A stretch of 64,000 nucleotides of DNA, taken from assembly GCF_040115645.1 (NCBI RefSeq), contig NW_027096038.1, positions 496,001 to 560,000 of the forward strand, in the 5' to 3' direction. A program made the position numbers and the translations under genes. Under the pieces are notes generated by a model, which saw nothing but the letters and a program-made list of their open reading frames with translations, made no database searches and was not told the origin of the DNA. Shown here one piece after another: positions 63,887 through 64,000 of this stretch. Source of the stretch: Euwallacea fornicatus (lineage: Eukaryota; Arthropoda; Insecta; Coleoptera; Curculionidae). How positions within the stretch are numbered: the first letter of the stretch is position 1; each line of letters opens with the position of its first letter.

Positions 63887-64000
63887 TTTGAAAAGTCACA
63901 AAAGTTGTGTGTTTGAGCACATAAAGTACTATTTTTCATGGAAATTCATCAAGATGCAATCATGATATGTTGTGTTATTTTAAAGATCTCGTCGTGCTGA
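63887..64000 (+). repeat. Partial F monomer cut by the window edge
   Basis: First 114 bp of a type F monomer (TTTTTCATGG, GATATGTTGTGTTATTTT, CGTGCTG). The array continues beyond the window. Confidence 0.95.

Larger units (their letters stand above)
1..64000 (+). repeat. 176-bp satellite array filling the window
   Basis: The whole window is a head-to-tail array of a 176-bp monomer in one orientation. With the start set at TTTGAAAAGTCA, monomers begin at 1, 177, 353, 529, 705, 881, 1057 and so on, and the same lattice, less two bases, is met at 20063, 39951, 52623 and 63887. This gives 363 full monomers plus 114 bp. Both array ends lie outside the window. The first monomer is about 34% G+C. 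Coding is implausible: stop triplets occur repeatedly in every monomer on both strands, and because 176 is not a multiple of 3 each one reappears in all three frames every 528 bp. Length, uniform orientation and higher-order structure are those of centromeric or pericentromeric satellites (family knowledge). The centromere assignment is inference and I cannot name the satellite. Strand is arbitrary. Confidence 0.98.
52623..64000 (+). repeat. Domain III: array section where A and E monomers return
   Basis: 64 complete monomers plus a partial one at the window edge. It opens with an E monomer (TGTGAAAAG start, CTTCAACATC) followed by A at 52799, the same junction as in domain I near 17775-17951. 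A monomers start at 52799, 56671, 61599 and 62655. It differs from domain I by frequent GTTGGGTGTTTGAGC monomers and by its own private variants (TCCTAAATTGCC, AAGACACAAAAG, GTTGAATCATT). Its layout is dominated by duplicated 1-2 kb blocks. Confidence 0.7.

Noticed and set aside
1..64000. Short open reading frames on either strand
   Set aside because: They recur with the monomer, and the 176-bp period rotates all stop triplets through all frames every 528 bp. None has a plausible start context, domain or codon signature, so none is called as a gene.
1..64000. CRISPR array
   Set aside because: The repeat is contiguous and 176 bp long, with no alternation of short repeat and unique spacer. The whole unit is conserved and there are no cas genes.
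1..64000. CENP-B box
   Set aside because: No match to the essential NTTCGNNNNANNCGGGN pattern; CGGG does not occur in the monomer variants read. TTTTCGAGC in a few monomers is only a partial chance match.
1..64000. Arabidopsis 180-bp, human alpha satellite, or another named centromere repeat
   Set aside because: The monomer does not resemble the Arabidopsis or alpha satellite sequences as I know them. Naming a species or family from memory would be a guess.
1..64000. Transposon, retrotransposon or solo LTR inserted in the array
   Set aside because: The 176-bp register is continuous from end to end with only two 1-bp losses, so there is no room for an insertion or target site duplication.
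1..64000. Inverted segments
   Set aside because: Each line read shows the same strand orientation, and the landmark TTTGTTTAAC, which is not self-complementary over its full length, keeps its direction throughout.
1..64000. Ribosomal DNA spacer or telomere repeats
   Set aside because: No rRNA-like sequence and no TTTAGGG or TTAGGG tracts appear; the repeat is a single satellite family.

Overview
The window is one uninterrupted tandem satellite array. From base 1 to base 64000 it is a head-to-tail series of a 176-bp, AT-rich monomer (60 of 176 bases are G or C in the first monomer, about 34%), always in the same orientation. If the monomer is taken to begin at the TTTGAAAAGTCA motif, which falls at base 1, the window holds 363 complete monomers and a final 114-bp partial one (63887-64000). 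Register checks at about 20, 40, 52 and 64 kb show that the 176-bp frame is disturbed by a net of only two bases. These are two single-base deletions giving 175-bp monomers at 8273-8447 and 14608-14782. I found no gene, RNA gene, transposon, CRISPR array, inversion or unique sequence.

The organism is a eukaryote. A nucleosome-sized monomer repeated for tens of kilobases with higher-order structure is typical of centromeric or pericentromeric satellite DNA. A flowering plant is my best guess, but animals also have 170-180 bp satellites. I do not recognise this monomer as a named family, and there is no canonical CENP-B box.

Monomers fall into a small set of variants that differ at linked sites (A against D' is about 14 differences, roughly 92% identity). 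Copies of the same variant are usually identical or one base apart. Three domains can be seen. Domain I (1-34846, 198 monomers) contains type A (ACTCC variant) and type E (CAACATC variant) monomers. Between 23.4 and 34.8 kb it becomes a regular higher-order repeat with a 5-monomer, 880-bp core A-B-C-D-E and 4-, 6- and 7-monomer versions. Domain II (34847-52622, 101 monomers) has no A or E monomers. It is rich in F, D' and G (TGTAATTTT) monomers and was built by large recent duplications: a 5.28-kb block at 37574-42854 recurs at 43734-52182, the second copy carrying an internal 18-monomer (3168-bp) tandem duplication. Domain III (52623-64000, 64 monomers plus the partial) regains A and E monomers and is patterned by 1-2 kb duplications at offsets of 11, 30 and 34 monomers.

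Rare shared mutations (a 1-bp deletion, CCAATG, GATTCATTT, GTTATATC, AATGTTTG, AAGACAC, GTTGAATC) mark blocks as identical by descent. They show that copying moved whole numbers of monomers over distances from 352 bp to 17.6 kb, and in one case they give the order of events. The array therefore records its own growth by in-register unequal exchange or conversion. All comparisons were made by eye; an all-against-all self-alignment would give exact block edges.
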